Assembly: GCF_001292705.1 (NCBI RefSeq) | Contig: NZ_LGAK01000003.1 | Span: 1-64,000 of the forward strand | Source: Marinagarivorans algicola | Lineage (GTDB): Bacteria; Pseudomonadota; Gammaproteobacteria; Pseudomonadales; Cellvibrionaceae | Length of the DNA: 64,000 bases | Reading direction: 5' to 3' | In this document: positions 56,469 to 64,000 of the stretch, piece by piece | Numbering within the stretch: the stretch's first letter is position 1 | Layout of the letters: each line of letters opens with the position of its first letter | The notes under the pieces: generated by a model | Told to the model about the DNA's origin: nothing | Databases searched by the model: none | What the model saw: only the letters and a program-made list of their open reading frames with translations | Translations under genes and position numbers: made by a program

Positions 56469-58487
56469 TTAAAAAAACGATTTAGAGCTTTTATAGTTTT
56501 CTAAATACTTCACCACCAGTGTATGCCCCTCCTCTTCAGCCAAAACTGCCGCTGTCTTACCATCTCGATTGCGACGCTTAGGCTCAGCACCGTGTTCAAG
56601 CAATAATTTCACAGTCGATAAATGCCCGCCCTGAGCGGCTAGCATTAAAGGTGTTAGAGTCATGTTATTACGCGCCCCAAGATTCACCTCGCGCGCCAAT
56701 AACAAGGCGACCATATCGTCAAATCCGGATTGCGCCGACAACATCAACGGCGTATTCCCTTGCTTATTCGGAATATCAATTTTTAAATCGTAAGGGGCAA
56801 TCGCCGAAAAAACATCCGTAAAGCCCATTTTGGCCGCGTAGGTTAACGGTGCATATTCATCAACATCCATTAAGGTCACATCAGCACCAGCTTTTATCAA
56901 GGCTTCAACCGCTTTCACTTGATTTTTTGAGGTCGCCAACCACAGCGCTGTGCGCTGCAAATCATCTCGCACATCTAAATCAACCGACGTTTTTACTAGC
57001 GCAGTAATCGCATTAATATCACCAAGTTCAGCAGCCCACATCAAGGCTGTTTTACCGTTAAATTTAACGCTCAACTCCGCTGCTTCATTCGCATAGGAAA
57101 ATTTCACTAACTGCCATGCAATTTTAGAGTACTGCTTGCGCAAAGCTATGTGTAATAACGGCTCCAGCTTCTCGCCACGCGTTACCCTTGCATTTTGGGC
57201 AATTAAGGCATTCACCACAGCTAATTGATTATTCTCGACCGCAACCGATAACGGGCTTTGCCCCTGTTCAGACACAAAATTAATATCCGCACCCTCGCTT
57301 AATAAGCGCTCCAGTACTTCAAGATGCCCATGCCATGCCGCACGCACTAGTGGCGTTAAGCCCTCTTGATCCAAGCTATCTATATTGAAGTCGGCTTTTT
57401 GGCGGTCTTTAAGGATAACTTCGACTAACGTCATTTGACCACGCCACGCCGCTATATTCAGTGGCGGCCAACCCTTAAAGGGGTTGTTATCATCATCGAT
57501 CATCGCCGCTTGGCGCTCAATATTACTGGCTAATACACTATCGCTGGGCTCAGTTCTGGGGCCCGTGAAGGCTTCGCGTTTACCACTTAGCGCTCCTGCG
57601 GCCAGTAACGCAGCCTTAACCGCATCGTCTTTAGCGTTATCGAGCGCTGTAAATTCTTTTTTATTTTTAATATTAGGATCAGCTTTTTGTTTTAAGAGCA
57701 TCTGCACCAGTGTTGCACTTTGCTGCTGAGCGGCAATATGCAAAGGAGTATTATTCAGTTGATCAACCCCGTTGACCTTGGCACCGGCTTTAAGCAACGA
57801 CTTGAGCACTGCAGCATTCTTGCGCTTAACGGCAAAAATAAGTGGTGTATCACCAAATGCATTAGGTGTATTCGCTGAGGCACCGCCAGCGAGTAACGTA
57901 CCAATGGCCGCTTGATTGTTTTTCTCTATCGCAAAAGTCAGTGGTGTATGACCCGATGAATCAACTCCATTAATGACTGAGATACGGTTCAGCGACTGCT
58001 GAAGCGCTAACAAATCATCATTGCGAATCATGGCGATGAGATCAGAGGTTGTTTTAGTACCGGTCGATTTTAATTGCTGATTGACCTTAACCAGTTTACG
58101 CTCAGCTTTAGCGGCACCGCCATTGAGCGCCACTTGATACCAACGCTGCGCTTGAATTAAATTTTTAGGCGTTCCCTTACCTCGTTCATGCAAAGCCGCC
58201 AAATTATACGCCGCATCAATATGACCTTGCTCTGCGGCCTTTGTTAACCAAAAAACGCTCTTTTTATAATCCCGCGCCACACCGTTACCCGCGGTATATA
58301 ATGACGCCAGCAAATACTGTGCATCTTTATCGCCCGCGCTTGACAATATTGTTAATTGCTCTTGTGCGAGTGAAAATTGCTTCGTCCGAATAGCCAGACG
58401 GGCATCATCTAAAGTGGCGCTATATGTCGGCGCGCTTAGGTATAACGCGCATAATAGGCCAAACGTCGCTATCAATTGTCTAGTCAT
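56469..58487 (-). CDS. Secreted Sel1/ankyrin-repeat protein
   Basis: The start is taken at the ATG at 58487 (MTRQLIATFGLLCALYLSAP), which gives a clean signal peptide and lies two bases after the stop of the oxidoreductase gene. The 672-residue protein has two Sel1-like repeats (DAQYLLASLYTAGNGVARDYKKSVFWLTKAA and the next), then about a dozen ankyrin repeats recognised by G.TPL..A motifs, to the end. It is probably periplasmic and a protein-binding scaffold. Co-transcription with the ferredoxin-FAD oxidoreductase suggests a link to the redox locus, perhaps in assembly or protection, but the partner is unknown. Confidence 0.8.
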   Translation of the reverse strand: MTRQLIATFGLLCALYLSAPTYSATLDDARLAIRTKQFSLAQEQLTILSSAGDKDAQYLLASLYTAGNGVARDYKKSVFWLTKAAEQGHIDAAYNLAALHERGKGTPKNLIQAQRWYQVALNGGAAKAERKLVKVNQQLKSTGTKTTSDLIAMIRNDDLLALQQSLNRISVINGVDSSGHTPLTFAIEKNNQAAIGTLLAGGASANTPNAFGDTPLIFAVKRKNAAVLKSLLKAGAKVNGVDQLNNTPLHIAAQQQSATLVQMLLKQKADPNIKNKKEFTALDNAKDDAVKAALLAAGALSGKREAFTGPRTEPSDSVLASNIERQAAMIDDDNNPFKGWPPLNIAAWRGQMTLVEVILKDRQKADFNIDSLDQEGLTPLVRAAWHGHLEVLERLLSEGADINFVSEQGQSPLSVAVENNQLAVVNALIAQNARVTRGEKLEPLLHIALRKQYSKIAWQLVKFSYANEAAELSVKFNGKTALMWAAELGDINAITALVKTSVDLDVRDDLQRTALWLATSKNQVKAVEALIKAGADVTLMDVDEYAPLTYAAKMGFTDVFSAIAPYDLKIDIPNKQGNTPLMLSAQSGFDDMVALLLAREVNLGARNNMTLTPLMLAAQGGHLSTVKLLLEHGAEPKRRNRDGKTAAVLAEEEGHTLVVKYLENYKSSKSFF

Positions 58488-58489
58488 TT

Positions 58490-59794
58490 TTATACTTCGC
58501 CATATTTGGTTTGTATTTCGATGCCGAGCTTTTTCAGAAATGGCGTTGGTAAAATACCACCGGCGCATACAATGACACCATCATTTTTCAGTGTGACTTC
58601 TTTACCGCTTTTATCTAATATCGTCACCGCATCGGCGGTCACGTTTTTCACATTCGACTCCAGCATCACATTTAAGCGACCCGCGGCTTCGCAGTCCTCT
58701 ACTTTTTTGCGGTTTTTGGCTTTAGCGCGTGAAAAGCTCCCACTGCGATAAGAAATAGTCACGGTTGTGCCAGGCTCTTCAGCAATACTCGTTGCGGCCT
58801 CTAGGGCACTATCACCGCCGCCAACCACAAGTATGTGATTATCACGATATTGGGCCGGATCAATCAAACGATAAACCACCTTCGTATGCTCTTCACCGGG
58901 CACGCCCAGCTTACGCGGTGTACCGCGACGCCCCAAGCACAATAAAATGGTTTTTGCCGTAAATTGACCTTTGGTCGTCATCACGGTAAAGCCGCCATTG
59001 GTGCCTTCGGCACCCTCTAAGCGCTCACCAAAATGTACTTTCAGCTTGGCTTCTTGAATAATACTTTCCCAAAATTCTAGTAGCGCTTCTTTCGTGGTTT
59101 CTTTGAAAGAGACTTTACCCACTATGGGCAAATTAACAGGCGCTGTCATCACTAATTTTTTACGGGGGAAATGCGATACCGCCCCGCCCAAAGAATCTTG
59201 CTCCATAAGTTTGTACTTAAGGTTCTTCTTTTTAGCCGCCAAGCCCGCACCAATGCCAGCAGGGCCTGCACCAACAATTAAAACATCATAATCAAAAGCA
59301 TGTTTTTTGGCGGCAACTTTAGCAATCGAATCAATGGCTTGCACACCTTGCTCTATTGCGTTGCGAATTAAGCCCATTCCACCGAGCTCACCAGCAATGT
59401 ACATCCCCTTAACATTGGTCTCAAACGTCGGCTCTAGCACTGGAATATCCATGCCTCGTCGCTCTGTACCAAATACTAGCGTGATCGCCTCAACGGGGCA
59501 TGCCGCTTTACACGCTCCATGACCAATACAGTTCGTGGGCTCAATCAGTTCAGCTTTGCCGTGAATCAAACCTAAGATATCCCCTTCTGGGCAGGCACGT
59601 GAGCAAGCGCCACAACCCAAACAAATGCTCGGGTCAATCACAGGGTGTAAACTTGCCGGCTCAATTAAACCCGCATCAATGGCTTCTTTCTTTTTAGCTA
59701 AGGTTTTACGGTGCTTCAGCGATTTTAAAAGCCAATATCCGCCCCAAATTAACAACATTAAGCAGACGTAAACAGCTAAATCTTCAAATGACAT
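58490..59794 (-). CDS. Membrane-anchored 2[4Fe-4S]-FAD/NAD(P) oxidoreductase
   Basis: The 434-residue protein starts with one membrane helix (about 5-25). A ferredoxin domain follows with Cys58/61/64/68 (CLGCGACSRACP), and a second motif in which the second Cys is His (Cys89, His92, Cys95, Cys99: CIGHGACKAACP). Residues 170 onward form a thioredoxin-reductase-like two-Rossmann fold with FAD motif VLIVGAGPAGIGAG and NAD(P) motif ILVVGGGDSALEAA, but no redox CxxC. It should pass electrons between NAD(P)H and a ferredoxin-type cluster at the cytoplasmic membrane. It is divergent from the cytochrome genes and operonic with the ankyrin gene. Confidence 0.85.
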   Translation of the reverse strand: MSFEDLAVYVCLMLLIWGGYWLLKSLKHRKTLAKKKEAIDAGLIEPASLHPVIDPSICLGCGACSRACPEGDILGLIHGKAELIEPTNCIGHGACKAACPVEAITLVFGTERRGMDIPVLEPTFETNVKGMYIAGELGGMGLIRNAIEQGVQAIDSIAKVAAKKHAFDYDVLIVGAGPAGIGAGLAAKKKNLKYKLMEQDSLGGAVSHFPRKKLVMTAPVNLPIVGKVSFKETTKEALLEFWESIIQEAKLKVHFGERLEGAEGTNGGFTVMTTKGQFTAKTILLCLGRRGTPRKLGVPGEEHTKVVYRLIDPAQYRDNHILVVGGGDSALEAATSIAEEPGTTVTISYRSGSFSRAKAKNRKKVEDCEAAGRLNVMLESNVKNVTADAVTILDKSGKEVTLKNDGVIVCAGGILPTPFLKKLGIEIQTKYGEV

Positions 59795-60386
59795 AATTTA
59801 ATTAACCTGCGACTTAGCGCCGCCTTTAGCGTAGGGCTTGCAAAAATACAGAACCCAGTAAATAGAATGAGAATAATAGTCAGATTTTGTCGCAATAGAT
59901 AAAACTAACCGCTATATAACGACTGTCTAGCAGGCGCTCAAGCTAGTTTCATTATTGCCCAGTAAAAATGTGACGAAGTGCTCAATACGCAATAAATGCG
60001 AAAAAATAATGACTATTACGCCAATTTTACACTCAAAATCCACTAATACCTGCATTTTAAACCAAAGTACTAAATTCAAATGCAATAACCCCCCAAAAAA
60101 GACTCAATTAACGATAGCAACTGTTATTAGGGCATCTTCGCAAATAAAAAATACATACTTAAACTAAACTCTTTGCTCTATTTTTTAGTAAAAAGTCATT
60201 ATCAACATTTTTAATCCCGTACATAAAAGGTGGATACCCTAGTCATTTTCAGCGATGATATACACTTTGGGTCAGCATTGATCGCCATTAATCCCAGCGA
60301 CTCAGACACTGACGATTCATTTGACTGTCACAGCGACTATAAGGGTCGGCCTTTTTTTGCTAACATTCAAAGAGATATAGCCTATT
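59795..60386. promoter_or_regulatory. Divergent promoter region of the redox locus
   Basis: About 590 AT-rich bases separate the oxidoreductase gene from the TPR/cytochrome genes. No gene is supported; a short frame from 60230 has no recognisable features. The region must contain the promoters of both arms. I found no clear FNR or Fur site. Confidence 0.4.
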
Positions 60387-60809
60387 ATGACAAATATACC
60401 GACAACACAAGCCATTTTATTATCAATTTTGCTTGGCATAACGAGCTTCAGTTTTGCTCAAGCATCCGAGGTCAAATCAACAGGTGTCAATGCCGGCGCC
60501 ATCGACCAACTTTTAGTCGGTTTACGCAAACGACTAGAGCAAGAGCCTAACGATACAAACGGCTGGGTATTACTGGCAAAATCTTATCATCACTTAGATC
60601 GCTGGCATGAAGCTGAAAAAGCCGCCGCTAAAGCACGCGCTTTAGGTTACGAAGGTGACATTTTCCCAGGCGAGCGTAGCATCGCGCCGAGCAGTCATGT
60701 GAAAGGGCATACCCAAGCTGGATCAATGGTCTCGTCTTTTTTTGAACAGCAAGATGTCAATGAAAATGAAAAGGAAGCATCAGCGCCGCAGACCACCAGC
60801 AATAAATAG
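60387..60809 (+). CDS. Periplasmic TPR protein (CcmI/CcmH C-terminal-like)
   Basis: The 140-residue protein has a signal peptide (LLSILLGITSFSFAQA) and a single TPR-like unit (RKRLEQEPNDTNGWVLLAKSYHHLDRWHEAEKAAAKARALG). This resembles the TPR part of CcmI-type cytochrome c maturation factors. A hydrophilic tail follows. CcmI proteins hold apocytochromes during haem attachment; this small version beside multihaem cytochrome genes could be a dedicated chaperone. That is an inference from context. Confidence 0.65.
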   Translation: MTNIPTTQAILLSILLGITSFSFAQASEVKSTGVNAGAIDQLLVGLRKRLEQEPNDTNGWVLLAKSYHHLDRWHEAEKAAAKARALGYEGDIFPGERSIAPSSHVKGHTQAGSMVSSFFEQQDVNENEKEASAPQTTSNK

Positions 60810-60852
60810 CACACACTGTGCATATTCAATTATTTGATTAAAGAATACATTT

Positions 60853-61749
60853 ATGGCCACACGAAATTCAGCATCAAAATACACAGGCGAAGGAGAGTCT
60901 ACCAAAAAGTCAGGGATTTTCAGCTTGACAACACTGTTTACGCTCGCTGTGATTGCGGCACTGATTATTGGCTGGAATGTGCGCGAAGAGTATCTTTGGA
61001 CGGCCGAATATGGCCTAGGCTATGCCTTGGGTATTTTAGGTGCTTCGTTGATGGTTGCGCTATTAATTTACCCATTGAGAAAACATTACAGCCGCACCCC
61101 TTGGCTCGTTTTCTCGACAAAAACATGGTTTAAAATTCACATGGCCATGGGTGTGCTTGGCCCCTTAAGCATTTTGTATCATTGCAATTTCAGTCTAGGT
61201 TCAACCAATAGCAATATTACCTTGGCCGCCATGGGCTTAATGGTGACCAGCGGGCTAATTGGGCGTTTTATTTATAGTAAAATTCACTACAGTTTATTTG
61301 GTCGGAAAATAGAAATTAAAGAATTACAGGCCCAGCGCGCCGCGATGCATGAGCAGCTCGATAATGACTCATTGCCCGATGATATTTTACTCAATGATCT
61401 TTACGCCTTTGAAGAAAAAGTCATGAGCCGCCGCGACCTCAAAGGTAATTTATTCAATATGTTAGTACTGGGCATCAGCAGCCGCTGGTTGTTATTTCGC
61501 TTAGTCAAAAAAGTCAGAGTACTCGTTAATCATAAAGATCACTTGAAAGGTGCCACAGCGCAAGAGCGCAAAGACTATTTTCAAACGACCTGCCAGCATT
61601 TAAGCAGCTACATAGGCACCCTGAAAAAAATTGCAGGCTTGGGCTTTTATGAACGTTTATTCTCGCTTTGGCATATGCTGCATTTGCCCATCTTTTTTAT
61701 GCTTGTCATTACTGCAATCGCACATGTCTATGCTGTGCACTGGTACTAA
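60853..61749 (+). CDS. His-rich membrane protein, putative b-type cytochrome
   Basis: The 298-residue protein has about five membrane helices (roughly 24-44, 55-75, 95-115, 122-142, 270-292) and a charged cytoplasmic-looking loop of about 110 residues. His residues lie in or near the helices (FKIHMAMG, ILYHCNF, SLWHMLHLP, AIAHVYAVHWY), as needed for haem b ligation, similar to ferric-reductase-like or cytochrome b561-like proteins. I cannot assign a family with certainty. It sits between the oxidoreductase and the multihaem cytochromes and could carry electrons across the inner membrane. Confidence 0.65.
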   Translation: MATRNSASKYTGEGESTKKSGIFSLTTLFTLAVIAALIIGWNVREEYLWTAEYGLGYALGILGASLMVALLIYPLRKHYSRTPWLVFSTKTWFKIHMAMGVLGPLSILYHCNFSLGSTNSNITLAAMGLMVTSGLIGRFIYSKIHYSLFGRKIEIKELQAQRAAMHEQLDNDSLPDDILLNDLYAFEEKVMSRRDLKGNLFNMLVLGISSRWLLFRLVKKVRVLVNHKDHLKGATAQERKDYFQTTCQHLSSYIGTLKKIAGLGFYERLFSLWHMLHLPIFFMLVITAIAHVYAVHWY

Positions 61750-61845
61750 AATTAACATTCGCCTATGCACCCGAAAGGCAGCTTTTGGGTCTCGACTATT
61801 ACCGGCCTTGATATCATGGGCCCAACACCTAGCGACGCCCTGAAT

Positions 61846-63480
61846 ATGAGGTTTACATTGAACAAGACGTTTTGGCATTCATTCAAGCATCAAACTGTAT
61901 TGAGTTTGGTCGCACTCACGCTTCTTTTGGCATTGCTCGGTCATAGCGCACAAAGCTTTGGCGCGGACGAACCCATTAGCGAAAATAGCAACGCATTTAA
62001 TCTTAAGACCTTACTAATGCCTGGCAAAGTGATTGAAGGTCACGCAAAATACGAAAAACAATGTGATCTTTGCCATGGCGATGATCGCCCCGCACTTTGT
62101 CGCGATTGTCACGAAGCTATCGATCAAGACATCAAGGAAGATACTGGGATCCACGGGCATCGCGCTGAAGGTAATATTCTTAACTGCATTGAATGCCATA
62201 CCGACCACATTGGCCGTGATGCCGATATTCTCAATTTTGACCAAGATAACTTCAACCACTCTCACACCGACTTCAATCTCACCGGTCAGCATAGTCAGTT
62301 ACAGTGCTCATCGTGTCATGAAGCAGGTAAAAACAACTATCGTGACGCTCCTCATGCCTGTTTCGATTGCCACGAAAAAGATGATCACCATAAAGGCGCC
62401 TTTGGCGAAGAGTGTAGCGACTGCCACACCACGGATGGCTGGGCCAAAAAAAATACGTTCGATCACTCAGAAACAGAATTTGAACTACTCGGCAAGCACA
62501 ACGAAGTGCAATGTAGCGCCTGCCACCCTGATCAAAAATACGAAAAAACACCTAAAACCTGTGTGGCGTGCCATGCCGTGAATGACGTCCACAACAGTAC
62601 TAATGGTAAAGAGTGTGATAAATGCCATAAAGAAGAAGCTTGGGACGAGCTCGTCTTTGATCACGACGTCGATACCGACTTTAAGCTACACGGTGAGCAC
62701 AAACCTCTTAACTGCAATGCGTGCCACACCAAACCCGGTTATGAAGACAAGCCGAGTATGCGCTGTGTTGACTGTCATGAAAACGATGATAAGCATTTGG
62801 GTCGTAATGGCCGTCAATGTGATGACTGCCATAATCCTAATAGCTGGAAGAAGCAAACCTTCGATCACGACATCGATACGAAATTTGCACTCGATGGCCA
62901 ACACACGGAACTCACCTGTGAAAGCTGTCATAAAACAGCCGATACAACAGACAAAATTGGCAGCCAATGCATTGACTGTCACAAGCAAGATGATGTGCAC
63001 AAAGGTCAACAGGGCAAAGAGTGTACACAATGCCATAACACCAGTGGCTGGGAAGAAAAGGTTCGCTTTGATCACAATTTAGCGACCTTTCCACTAACCG
63101 GCATGCATGCAGTCACCAGCTGTGATGCCTGCCACACAACCCCTGAATACCGCGATGCTAAAAGTGAATGCTACGCCTGTCATAAAGAAGACGACAAACA
63201 CAACAAAACGCAAGGTACCGACTGCGGTGCTTGCCATAACCCCAATGACTGGAAACTATGGATTTTTGACCACAGCAAACAAACTAACTTCGAACTTGAA
63301 GGGGCTCATACCAACCTAAGCTGTGGCTCCTGCCACACCACTCCAACCGAGGGCACTGTCAAACAAAGCGCTAGCTGCATTGCCTGCCACGCTAAAGACG
63401 ACGAACACAATAAACGCTTTGGCCGTACTTGCGAACGCTGCCACACCACTGAATCCTTTAAAGACATCAGGATGCAATAA
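61846..63480 (+). CDS. 21-haem c-type cytochrome made of six tri-haem repeats
   Basis: The start is taken at the ATG at 61846, which gives a signal peptide (TVLSLVALTLLLALLGHSAQSFGA); an ATG at 61765 is possible. The mature protein has 21 CxxCH motifs. Three near the N-terminus are CDLCH, CRDCH and CIECH. Eighteen lie in six repeats of about 66 residues with the pattern FDH..F.L.G.H....CxxCH..CxxCH..DD.H..G..CxxCH....W. Each repeat supplies three extra conserved His (FDH, GxH, DDxH), enough for bis-His ligation of its three haems. It should form a long periplasmic or extracellular electron wire. The next gene shares the same unit. There is no lipobox or obvious anchor. Confidence 0.88.
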   Translation: MRFTLNKTFWHSFKHQTVLSLVALTLLLALLGHSAQSFGADEPISENSNAFNLKTLLMPGKVIEGHAKYEKQCDLCHGDDRPALCRDCHEAIDQDIKEDTGIHGHRAEGNILNCIECHTDHIGRDADILNFDQDNFNHSHTDFNLTGQHSQLQCSSCHEAGKNNYRDAPHACFDCHEKDDHHKGAFGEECSDCHTTDGWAKKNTFDHSETEFELLGKHNEVQCSACHPDQKYEKTPKTCVACHAVNDVHNSTNGKECDKCHKEEAWDELVFDHDVDTDFKLHGEHKPLNCNACHTKPGYEDKPSMRCVDCHENDDKHLGRNGRQCDDCHNPNSWKKQTFDHDIDTKFALDGQHTELTCESCHKTADTTDKIGSQCIDCHKQDDVHKGQQGKECTQCHNTSGWEEKVRFDHNLATFPLTGMHAVTSCDACHTTPEYRDAKSECYACHKEDDKHNKTQGTDCGACHNPNDWKLWIFDHSKQTNFELEGAHTNLSCGSCHTTPTEGTVKQSASCIACHAKDDEHNKRFGRTCERCHTTESFKDIRMQ

Positions 63481-63482
63481 GA

Positions 63483-64000
63483 ATGAAGAGTATTTTTACC
63501 CAAAGAGTCCTTAGCGCACACCGAACTTTGAAGGCCTTAACTTTAACCGGCTTAATATACAGCGTTATAGCAAGTTCTGGCACGGCCGCTCAAACGAGCT
63601 CCGAGCTAGCACAAACAGCTGAATCCAGCTCACAGACTCAACAGGCAGTAGCCACTCAAACGAGTACTCCCCAAAAAGAAACAGATAAAGAAGGCCCTGT
63701 GGAAGTCTTCGAATTTGATCATTTTAATACAGGCTTTGCCTTAGAGGGTATACATGCCAGCTTAGAGTGCGAAAGCTGCCATTCGCGCGGGCAATTTGAA
63801 GGGACTATCACAACCTGTACTAGTTGCCACAGCGAAGGTAGCGCAGTGAATGCCTCAGCCAAGCCCCAAAACCACATCCAGGTAATTGGCCAATGTGACG
63901 ACTGCCATACACCACAGGAGTGGAGCTTTGTGAGTCGTGTCGATCACGCCTCAGTATTAGGCTCGTGCGGCAGTTGTCATAATAATTTTTTAGCTGGTGG
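63483..64000 (+). CDS. Multihaem c-type cytochrome, cut by window edge
   Basis: The ATG lies three bases after the previous stop codon, so the genes are surely one operon. The visible 172 residues begin with a signal peptide (LTLTGLIYSVIASSGTAAQ), then a Gln/Ser/Thr-rich stretch. A unit like the repeats of the preceding cytochrome follows (FEFDHFNTGFALEGIH, then CESCH, CTSCH, CDDCH, and next CGSCH). The gene runs off the right end, so its haem count is unknown. Confidence 0.85.
   Translation, partial: MKSIFTQRVLSAHRTLKALTLTGLIYSVIASSGTAAQTSSELAQTAESSSQTQQAVATQTSTPQKETDKEGPVEVFEFDHFNTGFALEGIHASLECESCHSRGQFEGTITTCTSCHSEGSAVNASAKPQNHIQVIGQCDDCHTPQEWSFVSRVDHASVLGSCGSCHNNFLAG

Noticed and set aside
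60230-60550. Frame of 106 codons upstream of the TPR gene
   Set aside because: It overlaps the TPR gene in another frame, has no recognisable domain, and the TPR frame has a clear signal peptide.
62033-63082. Overlapping frames inside the multihaem cytochrome gene
   Set aside because: They are periodic shadows of the CxxCH repeat codons; the main frame has a signal peptide and 21 haem sites.
61846-63480. Tandem DNA repeat resembling a CRISPR-like array
   Set aside because: The periodicity is about 200 bp and comes from protein repeats with diverged DNA; there are no short identical repeats with spacers.

Overview
The window looks like a chromosome segment of a marine, polysaccharide-degrading gammaproteobacterium, most likely a member of the Cellvibrionaceae or a relative. 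The basis is the secreted GH3/GH5 glycosidase lipoproteins, a Ser-rich linker after a lipobox, the rne/rluC and ybeZ-ybeY-corC-lnt arrangements, and gammaproteobacterial housekeeping proteins (Rep, TilS, TrmH, RluC). The genus is inferred, not proven.

Layout. 1-0.8 kb: fossil of a P2-like prophage tail module (U-X-D, minus strand). 1.1-1.8 kb: frameshifted endonuclease I. 2-8 kb: beta-glucan/beta-mannan locus (GH3 and GH5 lipoproteins in one operon, a second GH5-like enzyme divergent). 8.1-9.6 kb: orphan cytochrome P450. 9.7-15.4 kb: HAD phosphatase/rluC divergent from rne. 15.5-16.2 kb: two identical tRNA-Ser(UGA) genes, each with its own promoter and terminator. 16.5-36.2 kb: an iron island. 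36.3-56.2 kb: ordinary core genes (Gfo/Idh oxidoreductase, rep, rhodanese, hydrolase, pseudouridine synthase, trmH, ybeZ-ybeY-corC-lnt, an Hpt/ATPase sensor kinase, DAHP synthase, tilS, a haem lipoprotein, an RsmB-like methyltransferase). 56.5-64 kb: an uncharacterised redox locus with giant multihaem cytochromes c, running off the right edge.

The iron island holds a complete petrobactin-type siderophore operon in the Bacillus gene order asbA-B-C-(D-E fused)-F. Around it are a TonB receptor, a PepSY/DUF3325/DUF3649 membrane operon, a MATE exporter, DUF2218 and DUF6746 proteins, two OmpR-type regulators and three Fur-box-like sites. Its core is intact but its accessories are decaying. Downstream of asbF, a carboxynorspermidine decarboxylase gene has lost two internal blocks, and a carboxynorspermidine dehydrogenase gene carries one in-frame TAA. 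The sensor kinase beside one regulator is a frameshifted remnant. The second regulator has lost every receiver catalytic residue. This suggests a siderophore locus that arrived with its own polyamine supply and sensing and now relies on host spermidine and Fur.

The redox locus (58.5-64 kb) joins a membrane-anchored ferredoxin-FAD/NAD(P) oxidoreductase, whose second cluster motif has Cys replaced by His, to a His-rich membrane protein. It also has a 21-haem cytochrome built of six three-haem repeats and a second cytochrome with the same unit. It could form an electron conduit from NAD(P)H to the cell surface. I do not recognise it as a named system, and it is the best candidate here for something undescribed.
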